Source of the DNA: Pseudomonas sp. SORT22
GTDB taxonomy: Bacteria; Pseudomonadota; Gammaproteobacteria; Pseudomonadales; Pseudomonadaceae
Direction: 5' to 3'
Assembly: GCF_018417635.1 (NCBI RefSeq)
Contig: NZ_CP071007.1
Location: 1,550,501 to 1,614,500, forward strand
DNA length: 64,000 nt
Part shown: one piece after another, positions 19,316-26,727 of the stretch
Position numbering within the stretch: position 1 is the first letter of the stretch
Layout of the letters: the number at the start of each line of letters is the position of its first letter
Position numbers and translations under genes: made by a program
Notes under the pieces: model-generated
What the model saw: the letters and a program-made list of their open reading frames with translations, nothing else
Databases searched by the model: none
Told to the model about the DNA's origin: nothing

Positions 19316-19434
19316 AGCGGGTCGCCATTGGCAGCCTGCTCGGCCTCGCCGCGCTATTGCTGCTGGCGCTGGCCTGGTGGGGCTGGCATGAGGGCGGCCT
19401 GGCGTTGATGCAGTTGGGCATGGGCGTGTGCTAG
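19312..19434 (+). CDS. small membrane protein, 40 aa
   Basis: A 40-residue ORF starting at the ATG that overlaps the MFS stop codon (ATGA). It encodes a short basic start (MKR), one clear hydrophobic helix (about residues 6–24), then WHEGGLALMQLGMGVC. The overlap predicts translational coupling to the transporter, so it may be a small accessory subunit of it. It is too short for homology arguments; the support is the overlap, hydrophobicity and gene-like codon choice. Confidence 0.6.
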   Translation: MKRVAIGSLLGLAALLLLALAWWGWHEGGLALMQLGMGVC

Positions 19435-19476
19435 GAGTACTCTGAATACTTCGGGAACGTTCGAGGGAGAGAGACG

Positions 19477-20028
19477 ATGCGCGCACGCTGGATGTTGGTT
19501 CCGTTGTTGACCTTGGCCGCTGCGGCCAATGCCCTGGCCGCCGATTGCCCGGCGCTGCTCAAGGGCTCGTTGCCGGAGCTGCGCGGCAAGGAGCAGATCG
19601 ACCTGTGCCAGCGCTTTGCCGGCAAGCCGCTGGTGGTGGTCAATACCGCCAGCTATTGCGGCTTTGCCCCGCAGTTCGAAGGGCTTGAAAGCGTCTACAA
19701 GGAGTACCACGAACAGGGCCTGGAAATGCTCGGGGTGCCGTCCAACGACTTCAAGCAGGAAGACGCCGATGCCGAGAAAACCGCCAAGGTCTGCTACGCC
19801 AACTATGGCGTGACCTTCACCATGACCCAGGCCCGGCCCGTGCGTGGCGACGATGCCACGCCGCTGTTCAAGGAACTGGCCGCGCAGAGCAGTGCGCCGA
19901 AGTGGAATTTCTACAAGTACGTGGTTGATCGCCAGGGCAAGGTAGTGGCCAGTTTCACCAGCCTGACCAAGCCGGATGACCCGGCGTTCAAGGCGGCGAT
20001 TGAAAAGGCCATTGCTTCCCGGCCCTGA
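19477..20028 (+). CDS. glutathione peroxidase-like protein, exported
   Basis: A 183-residue thiol peroxidase of the GPx family with a signal peptide ([22 protein letters not shown]). Active-site region [18 protein letters not shown] has cysteine in place of selenocysteine. The glutamine-equivalent region is [12 protein letters not shown], and the tryptophan is in [15 protein letters not shown]. It should reduce peroxides in the periplasm, probably with thioredoxin-like donors. Preceded by a strong GAGGGAGAGAG ribosome site. Confidence 0.92.
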   Translation: MRARWMLVPLLTLAAAANALAADCPALLKGSLPELRGKEQIDLCQRFAGKPLVVVNTASYCGFAPQFEGLESVYKEYHEQGLEMLGVPSNDFKQEDADAEKTAKVCYANYGVTFTMTQARPVRGDDATPLFKELAAQSSAPKWNFYKYVVDRQGKVVASFTSLTKPDDPAFKAAIEKAIASRP

Positions 20029-20034
20029 GCGGCG

Positions 20035-20298
20035 TCAGTGGCTCGGGTGCACGGTCCAGGCCACCAGCTTGAGCACGATCGGGCGCACCACCAGCACACA
20101 GGCAAAGGCTACTGGCATGGCCAGTTGATAGGCTTTGAGCACGTTGCCCAGGTACTGCTCGTTGATGCCTGCGTTGGCGGCGGTAATCACGAAGCACATC
20201 AACAGGGCCATGATTGCCGACATGTAGAAGGCAAACACGTAGGGGGTGGCGCGAACGCCGAGTTTGCGCCGGGGGCGGGCGCTGGTCTGGAAGGTCAT
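20035..20298 (-). CDS. DUF2798 family membrane protein (87 aa)
   Basis: An 87-residue protein with two membrane helices: YVFAFYMSAIMALLMCFVI and MPVAFACVLVVRPIVLKLV. This layout and the N-terminal RKLGVRATPYVFAF match the DUF2798 family of small inner-membrane proteins of unknown function. It ends 7 bp from the glutathione peroxidase gene, convergent, and is divergent from the LysR gene at 20413, which may regulate it. Confidence 0.85.
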   Translation of the reverse strand: MTFQTSARPRRKLGVRATPYVFAFYMSAIMALLMCFVITAANAGINEQYLGNVLKAYQLAMPVAFACVLVVRPIVLKLVAWTVHPSH

Positions 20299-20412
20299 GC
20301 TGACTCCTTCTGGTGGGTGAGGGGGCAGCCTAGCAAGGGGACGTTGGACTGCGGTAGACGAGCTGGAATTAGGTCTTTATAAAGAAGATCTTACGAATGC
20401 CTGGATGCCGTC

Positions 20413-21345
20413 ATGAACCTGCTCGGTTCGATCAAGAGTTTCATCAAGGTGGTCGAGGCCGGCAGCATCGCCGGTGGCGCTCGCAGCCTGGGCTTGAGCG
20501 CCGCCGCAGTGAGCCAGAATATCGCCCGCCTGGAAGCCCACCTGCAGGTGCGCTTGCTGGCGCGTACCACGCGCAGTATGGTGCTGACGCCCAGTGGCAG
20601 CCTGTACTACGACAAGGTCAAGCACATCGAGCGCGACCTCGAGCAGGCCCAGCAGGCGGTCACCGCCCCGGATTGCGAGCCCAAGGGGCGCTTGTGCATC
20701 GCTTCGTCGTCGGCCTTTGGCCGCCATGTACTGGCGCCGCTGATTCCGGCCTTCAGTGCACGCTACCCGCAGCTTTCAATTGAATTGGTTACGAATGATC
20801 GGCGGGTCAACCACGCCCAGGAAGGCGTTGATGTCAGTATCCGCATCCAGCCACAGCTCGAAGACGGCCTGCTGGCCCGGCACATTGCCCGGGTGCCGTT
20901 CATTTGCTGCGCTTCCCCGGGCTATCTGGCGGCGGCCGGTTGGCCACAATCGCCCGAGCAGCTCAAGGAACACCGCTGCCTGGTGTTCCGCTACCCGGTG
21001 GATGGGCGCTTCTTGCGCTGGGGTTTTGTCCGCGAGGGGCTGCGTTTTGATGCCGAGTTCGACAAGGTGCTGATCAGCGATGACATCGACGTACTGACGC
21101 AGATGGCGGTGCGCGATGGCGGTATCGCTCGCCTGGCCGAGTTCGTCGCCCGCCCTTTGCTCGAGCGCGGCCAGCTGGTGGCGTTGTTCGAGTATTCGCA
21201 GCCGGCACGGGCCTACGCCCAGACCGAACCGATGGATGTCTACCTGTGCGTGGCCGACCGTTTCGCCTTGAGCCCCAAGGTGCGGGCGTTCATGGAGTAC
21301 CTCCAGCTGGAAGTCGGACACGCCTGGCCGATTGCTCAGGCATAA
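20413..21345 (+). CDS. LysR family transcriptional regulator
   Basis: A 310-residue LTTR. The N-terminal winged helix is SIKSFIKVVEAGSIAGGARSL, GLSAAAVSQNIARLEAHLQVRLLART. The effector-binding domain begins near residue 90 (KGRLCIASSSAFGRHVLAPLI). This is the subgroup close to CrgA/DsdC-type regulators whose target is often the divergent neighbour, here the DUF2798 gene. The 114-bp gap between them is the likely operator region. Effector unknown. Confidence 0.92.
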   Translation: MNLLGSIKSFIKVVEAGSIAGGARSLGLSAAAVSQNIARLEAHLQVRLLARTTRSMVLTPSGSLYYDKVKHIERDLEQAQQAVTAPDCEPKGRLCIASSSAFGRHVLAPLIPAFSARYPQLSIELVTNDRRVNHAQEGVDVSIRIQPQLEDGLLARHIARVPFICCASPGYLAAAGWPQSPEQLKEHRCLVFRYPVDGRFLRWGFVREGLRFDAEFDKVLISDDIDVLTQMAVRDGGIARLAEFVARPLLERGQLVALFEYSQPARAYAQTEPMDVYLCVADRFALSPKVRAFMEYLQLEVGHAWPIAQA

Positions 21346-21371
21346 AAAAACCGCCGATGACGGCGGTTTTT
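21344..21371. terminator. bidirectional intrinsic terminator
   Basis: Stem CCGCCG-ATGA-CGGCGG flanked by a run of seven A on the left and five T on the right. It serves the LysR gene (plus) and the FadL-like gene (minus), which converge here. Confidence 0.95.
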
Positions 21372-21387
21372 CGTTGCGGCGCTGTTA

Positions 21388-22647
21388 TCAGAAGCGATAG
21401 GTCAGCGACGCGCCAATACCGTGAGCGCTGTTTTCGTACTTGGCGTTGTACGAACCCTTGGTCGGGCTGGCCAGGTTGACCTTGGTGTCTTCTTCCCACA
21501 GGTAGGAGTACGCCACGTCGATGGTCATGTCGTCGGTTGGGCTGTAGCCGGCGCCCAGGCTGAAGATCTTGCGATCGCCAGTCGGGATGCGTGGCGAACG
21601 GTCGTGGTTGTTGGTCGGCGACTGGTCGACGGTGAAGCCGGTACGCAGTACCCACTCCTTGTTCAGCTTGTAGGACGCGCCGATGGCGTGGGCCCAGGTG
21701 TCGTGCCAGTTCTGCTCTTCGCTGATGGTGCCGAACTGGCCGGCCAGCGGGGCAGGAACCTTGTTGGTGACGGTGATGGCTTCCAGGCGGCTCCAGCGGG
21801 TCCAGGTGCTACCAGCATAGATAGTCCACTGGTCATCCAGCTCGTGGGTAACCGAGAAGTCGACCGATTCAGGGGTCTTGATCTTCAGTTCAGCGTCGAA
21901 CTTGCTGCCGCTGAACGGGCCGATCAGGGCGTTGTTGATCTTGGTGTTGCCTTCGAGCTTGTAGTCGACCATCGAGTGGTAGGTCAGGCCCAGGCGGGTC
22001 TTGTCGGTGGCCTGGACCAGCACGCCGATGTTGTAGCCGACGGCAGTGTCGTCACCCTTGATTTTCACTTCGCCATCGTTGAAACCCGGGGTGCGCGGGT
22101 TGAGGGTGTTGGCGCTGAGCTCACCCTTGATCTTGTTGATGGTCGGGCCGAAACCGATCGACACCTTGTCGTTGAAGGCGTAGCTGATGGTTGGCTGGAA
22201 GGTGACCACTTCAACGTGGCTTTTCTTGCCCCAGTAACGGCTGGCGGCAGTGCTCTCGTAATCGGTGACCAGGCCGAACGGCGCGTAGACACCGAAACCG
22301 ACGGTCCAGTGATCATCCAGAGGCTTGACGTAGTAGCCCATGGGCACGCCGACGAACGGCACCATGTCGCCGTCGGTGGTGCCACCTGGGCGCCCGCCGC
22401 CGGAAATATCGGACTTGGCGATGACGGCTGCGCCGCCAACGGTGATCTGCTCGCGTTTCAGGCGCGACATACCGGCAGGGTTGCCGAATACGGTGCTGGC
22501 ATCATCGGCAGAAGAAGAACGACCCGCGAAACCTGTGCCCATGCCACTGACGCTTTGTTCGTTGAGGGCAAAGCCACTGGCGAACAGTTGAGTCGAGGCG
22601 AGAGTGACGGCGAGGCTGAGAGAGGTTTTGAGCATTACTTTTTTCAT
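21388..22647 (-). CDS. FadL/TodX-type outer membrane transport protein
   Basis: A 419-residue beta-barrel protein (OmpP1/FadL family) importing hydrophobic compounds such as long-chain fatty acids. A signal peptide ends near LASTQLFA; the mature N-terminus SGFALNEQSVSGMGTGFAG and NPAGMSRL are the family's hatch-domain signatures. Barrel strands with alternating residues continue to the C-terminal aromatic ASLTYRF. Length matches FadL. It has its own promoter region (22648–22793) and ends at the shared terminator. Confidence 0.93.
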   Translation of the reverse strand: MKKVMLKTSLSLAVTLASTQLFASGFALNEQSVSGMGTGFAGRSSSADDASTVFGNPAGMSRLKREQITVGGAAVIAKSDISGGGRPGGTTDGDMVPFVGVPMGYYVKPLDDHWTVGFGVYAPFGLVTDYESTAASRYWGKKSHVEVVTFQPTISYAFNDKVSIGFGPTINKIKGELSANTLNPRTPGFNDGEVKIKGDDTAVGYNIGVLVQATDKTRLGLTYHSMVDYKLEGNTKINNALIGPFSGSKFDAELKIKTPESVDFSVTHELDDQWTIYAGSTWTRWSRLEAITVTNKVPAPLAGQFGTISEEQNWHDTWAHAIGASYKLNKEWVLRTGFTVDQSPTNNHDRSPRIPTGDRKIFSLGAGYSPTDDMTIDVAYSYLWEEDTKVNLASPTKGSYNAKYENSAHGIGASLTYRF

Positions 22648-22793
22648 TATTAGAACTCCTTGGGATCTCCGGGGCGAAAATTACCATCAGTTCGCCCGCA
22701 GCGCTATAGGCTGTATCGCAGGAGATAGAGCGGTTTTGTAGGACAATCCGACCAAAATGGCGGGAATTTTCCGATTATGGAAAGCAGTGACTC

Positions 22794-23276
22794 TCAGCAG
22801 GCCTGAAGAGTCACAGGGGCGATGCAGGTTTGCCAGGCGCAGGTGAAATCGCGCAGGCGCCCCTGAGGCTGGAAGGTTTGTCGCCAGATACGTGCAAGCC
22901 CGAGCAGATCGTCGGCGGCGGGCAGTTCGGGGGCTTGTTCTTCGATCAGCATCCAGGCGATGGCGGTGGCATAGCGCAGGTTTACGGTCAGTTCCAGGTG
23001 CGGGCCGCTGAGGAAGGCATGCTGGCTGGCAAGGCCACGGACCAGGCTGGCGAGATCCGGGTCGCGGGCCAGGAACTGGTCCCAGAGGCTTTGGTGGCGC
23101 AGTTCGCCAATGCGGTACAGGCCGTGGCCGCGGCGGTCGTGCAATGCTGAGCCGAGTGCTGACTGGCTGGCGGCGACGCCGAGCAGCAGGGCTTCGGCGC
23201 TGGCGCAGTGGCGACCCAGGTAGATCAGGGTCGGACGAATGACAAACTGGCTCAACTCGCTCGCGGCGATACCCAT
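22794..23276 (-). CDS. phage-type hypothetical protein (160 aa), orphan
   Basis: A 160-residue soluble protein. The order VIRPTLIYLG..., LLLGVAASQSALGSAL, GHGLYRIGELRHQSLWDQFL and HLELTVNLRYATAIAWML recalls proteins of unknown function in tailed-phage genomes that carry an AAQES.LG…GLYQI…H…W pattern, itself reminiscent of lytic-transglycosylase folds. Here the usual glutamate of the QES motif reads QSA, so if it ever was an enzyme it is probably inactive. The similarity is from memory. No other phage gene is nearby. The start is the ATG read from 23276. Confidence 0.6.
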   Translation of the reverse strand: MGIAASELSQFVIRPTLIYLGRHCASAEALLLGVAASQSALGSALHDRRGHGLYRIGELRHQSLWDQFLARDPDLASLVRGLASQHAFLSGPHLELTVNLRYATAIAWMLIEEQAPELPAADDLLGLARIWRQTFQPQGRLRDFTCAWQTCIAPVTLQAC

Positions 23277-23481
23277 GATGCCCTCGAACTTGAAATTGGC
23301 CGGCGGACGCTGGAGCTTGGCAGCTGGAGAGTCGGTCAGGCCCGCCGGAAGCGGCCTTTGCCGCTTGAGTTGAAGTGTAGTGTCATATTCGCGCTGTAAA
23401 GGTCTGTTTTTAAAACATTTGCGGCTTTTAGTTATAAATCATATGCCGTGCGGCAATTAGTGATTGCTGGGCGCCAGGCAT
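23277..23481. other. intergenic region, nothing assigned
   Basis: 205 bp, AT-rich in its right half (about 23380–23460). It must carry the promoter of the phage-like gene. I see no ORF or RNA gene. Confidence 0.4.
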
Positions 23482-23509
23482 AAAAAAGCCCCGCCAGAGG
23501 GCGGGGCTT
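23482..23509 (-). terminator. intrinsic terminator of the 74-aa gene
   Basis: On the minus strand, stem AAGCCCCGCC-CTCT-GGCGGGGCTT followed by TTTTA. Lies 23 bp after the stop of the small gene at 23533. Confidence 0.93.
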
Positions 23510-23532
23510 GAGCGTTTGCAGCGTCGTGCGGA

Positions 23533-23757
23533 TCAGGCCACCAGGGCCTGACGGGTGCGCTCGATAACGGCCTGCAGCGGCTCGGCTTCGGAGTATTGCT
23601 CCGGGTACAGGCGCTCGCTGTGCCGGGCAATGCCGTGCTCGTTGACCAGGGTGAAGCTGAAGCCGCCTTTGCGCGACGCCAGGATCAAGCAGTTCAGAGG
23701 GGCAAATGCCTGGGAAAGGGTGCGAATGGCAGCCTGAGTATGAGTAGAGTGATTCAT
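23533..23757 (-). CDS. conserved small hypothetical protein (74 aa)
   Basis: A 74-residue cytoplasmic protein starting MNHSTHTQAAIRTLSQAFAP, with a CLILASRKGGFSFTLVNEHG beta-rich middle and a C-terminal helix. I cannot name a family. Evidence that it is real: a compact ORF with Pseudomonas codon use and a strong dedicated terminator 23 bp downstream. A 42-residue upstream in-frame extension is lower in GC and is left out. The stretch upstream (23758 on) must contain its promoter. Confidence 0.75.
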   Translation of the reverse strand: MNHSTHTQAAIRTLSQAFAPLNCLILASRKGGFSFTLVNEHGIARHSERLYPEQYSEAEPLQAVIERTRQALVA

Positions 23758-24726
23758 AGTTATTAGATGTTCCTGCAATAGACACGGTTTCGATCCGTGC
23801 ACATATAAAACGTTCCAGTAACGCGAGCATTTAAGCCGGTGCGAAGAACCTGACTGGAACAGGGCAGCCAGTTTTGGGCGCATTTATCATGTGGCGCTGG
23901 GGCTGACTGGTAGGTACGTCAGAGGACAGGCAACAGCCAGGGTCGGGTTCAATGCCGCTGGGTGAAGATCCTGATCAATCTGCAGGTTGGTTCGGTCAGA
24001 GTAAGAAGTGATTTACCTGGGGAACCATCGAGTGGGCCGGTCCTGGTTTCAACAGGCCTGTCCGATGTGAGGGGGCAGGGCACTGTAAGGACTGCTTTGG
24101 CCAGAATTGACTTTCAGCTTGGTACTAACGGCGGCAAGACTACCGCAGTTTTTCGTTGCTGGCAAGCTTTTTGGCTTTTCGTCTGGCGAGCCGATCAGTA
24201 TGTCGCGTTCCAGGCTGTCTGTGAAGGGCTAATTCGCCGGCTTTGCAGTGCAACAAGGCAGGGAACGTGCCAATTTCGTGCAGGGAAATGCCTCGCTAAA
24301 GGGCGGTTGTGCACACTTGGGGCAGCCCTTGTTACAGCGCTGCAACAAGGCGGCAAGTGGCCGCCAATGACTTGGCCGTTGCCTTAAGTCAATGAAAAAA
24401 AACACTTATTTTAGCTGGTGAAAAAATCGACAGTTTGACTGAAAGCCCCATTCCATAGGGGTTTGCGGGGAGGTTTAGGGGGTTGTCCACCGAGTTATCC
24501 ACAGCTTCTGTGGATTGTCCCGAGCGCTTGCTCTAGGACGGGCGTGCCAGCTTTTTGGCCGGTGTCCGACAATCCTTCGACAGTCTTCCTTCAGGGACAA
24601 AATACCCGTCCTGACGTCAAGAAAAAAACACTGAAATATTTTGAAAAAAGTGCAGAAAAGCACCGGGCCATTGTCAGAGAAATGGAGTAGAGTGGCGCGC
24701 CTCTCGAGTTGCCTTCGCTGTTTTTT
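23758..24726. other. long intergenic region without convincing gene
   Basis: About 970 bp of visibly lower GC than its surroundings. It holds a 24-bp near-palindrome at 24327–24350 (arms CCTTGTTACAGC and GCTGCAACAAGG, one mismatch), a second copy of TGCAACAAGGC near 24251, A-rich tracts near 24393 and 24629, and an inverted DnaA-box pair at 24495. A 141-codon open frame from a GTG at 23962 has poor start context and atypical composition and is not called. A small RNA is possible but I cannot place its ends. Confidence 0.5.
24495..24517. promoter_or_regulatory. inverted pair of DnaA boxes
   Basis: TTATCCACA (consensus DnaA box, 24495–24503) and TGTGGATTG (24509–24517), inverted, with five bases between. 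A weaker TTGTCCACC lies at 24483. The same geometry occurs at 53996–54018. Possible DnaA-dependent promoter element or titration site for the downstream gene. Confidence 0.7.
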
Positions 24727-25155
24727 ATGAAGTTTCGCTCCAAAAACCTCGTTGCCCCCACTGCCCAGTCGCCTCTGCCCGAGCCCAAGCGCTTCTCCTT
24801 GAAAGTGGCCTTGTGGTTGCTCGACAGCCCGCGCCTGGGTGACAACCCCAACGTCAAGCACTTTGCCGGGCGCTTGCTCAAGCAGCCAGCGCGCCAGGGC
24901 GTGGTGGTGGCCCAGAGCCGCCTGGGGCAGATGCTCTGCCGTGATTGTGGCAATGCCCGCGACCGCCGGATCGGCCACGAACTGCTGCGCCAGGCGGCGC
25001 GCGCCGGTGATCGCCGGGCCCAGCTCGAGTACGGCCGGCTGTGCGCCTTGGGGCAACTGAACGAACCCGCCCAGGGCCGCTACTGGCTCGAACAGGCCGC
25101 TTCCCAGGGTTCGCAGGAGGCCTTGCGCCTGCTCAGGCAATTGCCTGAAGCCTGA
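24727..25155 (+). CDS. Sel1-repeat (tetratricopeptide-like) protein
   Basis: A 142-residue soluble protein with about two Sel1-like repeats: ARQGVVVAQSRLGQMLCRDCG and AARAGDRRAQLEYGRLCALG, followed by a third partial one, YWLEQAASQGSQEALRLL. Such repeats mediate protein–protein contacts; no enzymatic domain is present and there is no signal peptide. The ATG at 24727 lacks a clear ribosome site; an in-frame TTG at 24709 would add six residues. It lies downstream of the DnaA-box pair and 70 bp before rmuC. Confidence 0.8.
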   Translation: MKFRSKNLVAPTAQSPLPEPKRFSLKVALWLLDSPRLGDNPNVKHFAGRLLKQPARQGVVVAQSRLGQMLCRDCGNARDRRIGHELLRQAARAGDRRAQLEYGRLCALGQLNEPAQGRYWLEQAASQGSQEALRLLRQLPEA

Positions 25156-25224
25156 ATGCGGCGCGTGCGCCCAAGGCTGATAAGCTGTGCCGTTGATCGT
25201 TGGCCGAGGGAGATCGGGGTGGCT

Positions 25225-26727
25225 ATGGCAGTGGATCTGACCAGCATTGTGCTGGGTATTGTGGTGGCGGCCGTGCCGTCGCTGGCGCTGGTGCTGCAGG
25301 TGCAACGGCGCCTGAGTGCGCGGCAGGCCGACGCGGCCTTGCTTGAGGAGCGCCTGAGCAGTGTGCAGCTGGCTCAGGAAGGCTTGCTCGCCCAGCTCGA
25401 TGCCAGCCGCGACGAAATCAGCGACCTGAGCCAGGCCAATGCCGCCAAGCAGGCGACGCTGGCCGCTCAGGCCCGTGAGCTTGAATTGCTGCAGATCGAT
25501 CGCGACGAAGCGCGCGATGCCGCCCATGCCTGGCAGCTCGAACGCGCCAGCCGCGAAGCCGAATTGCGTCGCCTGGACGCCCAGAGCGCAGCCCTGAGCG
25601 CCGAGCTGCGCGAACAGCAGGAAAGCCATCAGCAACGCCTCGACGACCTGCAGGGCTCGCGTGACGAGCTGCGGGCGCAGTTCGCCGAAATGGCCACGAA
25701 GATTTTCGATGAGCGCGAACAGCGCTTCGCCCAGACCAGCCAACAGCACCTGGGGCAGTTGCTCGACCCGCTCAAGGAGCGCATCCAGGCCTTTGAAAAG
25801 CGCGTCGAAGACAGCTATCAGCAAGAGGCCCGCGAGCGCTTCTCGCTGGCCAAGGAGCTTGAACGCCTGCAGCAGCTCAACCTGCGCCTGAGCGATGAGG
25901 CCACCAACCTGACCCAGGCACTCAAGGGCCAGAAGACCCAGGGCAACTGGGGCGAGCTGATTCTGGAGCGGGTGCTGGAGCACGCCGGGCTTGAGAAGGG
26001 CCGCGAGTACCAGACCCAGGTCAGCCTCAAGAGCGCCGACGGCGAGCGCTTTCAGCCCGACGTGCTGATCATGCTGCCGGGCGACAAACAGGTGGTGGTC
26101 GACTCCAAGGTCAGCCTCACCGCCTACCAGCAGTACGTTGGCGCCGACGACAGCGAGATTGCCCAGGCCGCGCTCAAGCAACACGTGCTGTCGCTGCGCA
26201 ACCATGTCAAAGGCTTGTCCGGCAAGGACTACAACCGCCTCGAAGGCCTGCACAGCCTGGATTTCGTCCTGCTCTTCGTGCCTATCGAGGCGGCGTTTTC
26301 GGCCGCCTTGCAGGCAGAGCCGAACTTGTTCCAGGAAGCCTTCGACCGCCAGATCGTGATCGTCAGCCCGACCACCTTGCTGGCCACCTTGCGGGTTATC
26401 GACAGCCTCTGGAAGCAGGAGCGCCAGAGCCAGAACGCCCGGGAGATCGCCGAGCGTGCCGGTTGGCTGTACGACAAGTTCGTGCTGTTCATCCAGGACC
26501 TGGACGAGCTTGGCAGCCGCCTGCAGCAGGTCGACAAAGCCTATAGCGCGGCGCGCAACAAGCTTTGCGAAGGGCGCGGCAACTTGATCAGCCGCAGCGA
26601 ACAGCTCAAGCTGCTCGGTGCCCGGGCCAGCAAGAGCCTGCCGGCCGACCTGCTCGAGCGCGCCATGAGCGAAGGCGACCCGCTGGCTGCCAGCGCCCTT
26701 ACTGGACCAGGCTCAGATGCCGATTGA
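25225..26727 (+). CDS. rmuC: DNA recombination protein RmuC
   Basis: A 500-residue protein with one N-terminal membrane anchor (TSIVLGIVVAAVPSLALVL), a long coiled-coil rich in Glu, Gln, Arg and Leu (about residues 30–190), and a C-terminal RmuC domain (TQGNWGELILERVLEHAGL, VVVDSKVSLTAYQQYV, LLFVPIEAAFSAAL) related to restriction-endonuclease folds. It limits DNA inversions and rearrangements. The ATG at 25225 gives the anchor at once; upstream in-frame sequence is Arg-rich and unlikely. Its 3' end overlaps the converging kinase gene by 29 bp. Confidence 0.93.
   Translation: MAVDLTSIVLGIVVAAVPSLALVLQVQRRLSARQADAALLEERLSSVQLAQEGLLAQLDASRDEISDLSQANAAKQATLAAQARELELLQIDRDEARDAAHAWQLERASREAELRRLDAQSAALSAELREQQESHQQRLDDLQGSRDELRAQFAEMATKIFDEREQRFAQTSQQHLGQLLDPLKERIQAFEKRVEDSYQQEARERFSLAKELERLQQLNLRLSDEATNLTQALKGQKTQGNWGELILERVLEHAGLEKGREYQTQVSLKSADGERFQPDVLIMLPGDKQVVVDSKVSLTAYQQYVGADDSEIAQAALKQHVLSLRNHVKGLSGKDYNRLEGLHSLDFVLLFVPIEAAFSAALQAEPNLFQEAFDRQIVIVSPTTLLATLRVIDSLWKQERQSQNAREIAERAGWLYDKFVLFIQDLDELGSRLQQVDKAYSAARNKLCEGRGNLISRSEQLKLLGARASKSLPADLLERAMSEGDPLAASALTGPGSDAD

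Noticed and set aside
23962..24387. 141-codon plus-strand frame in the low-GC gap
   Set aside because: GTG start without ribosome site, Cys/Trp-rich low-quality translation, and no neighbour to support it; kept only as part of the intergenic note.
24463..24690. 75-codon plus-strand frame across the first DnaA-box pair
   Set aside because: The first half is junk-like and the Lys/Glu-rich end alone is not enough; the regulatory reading of this DNA is stronger.
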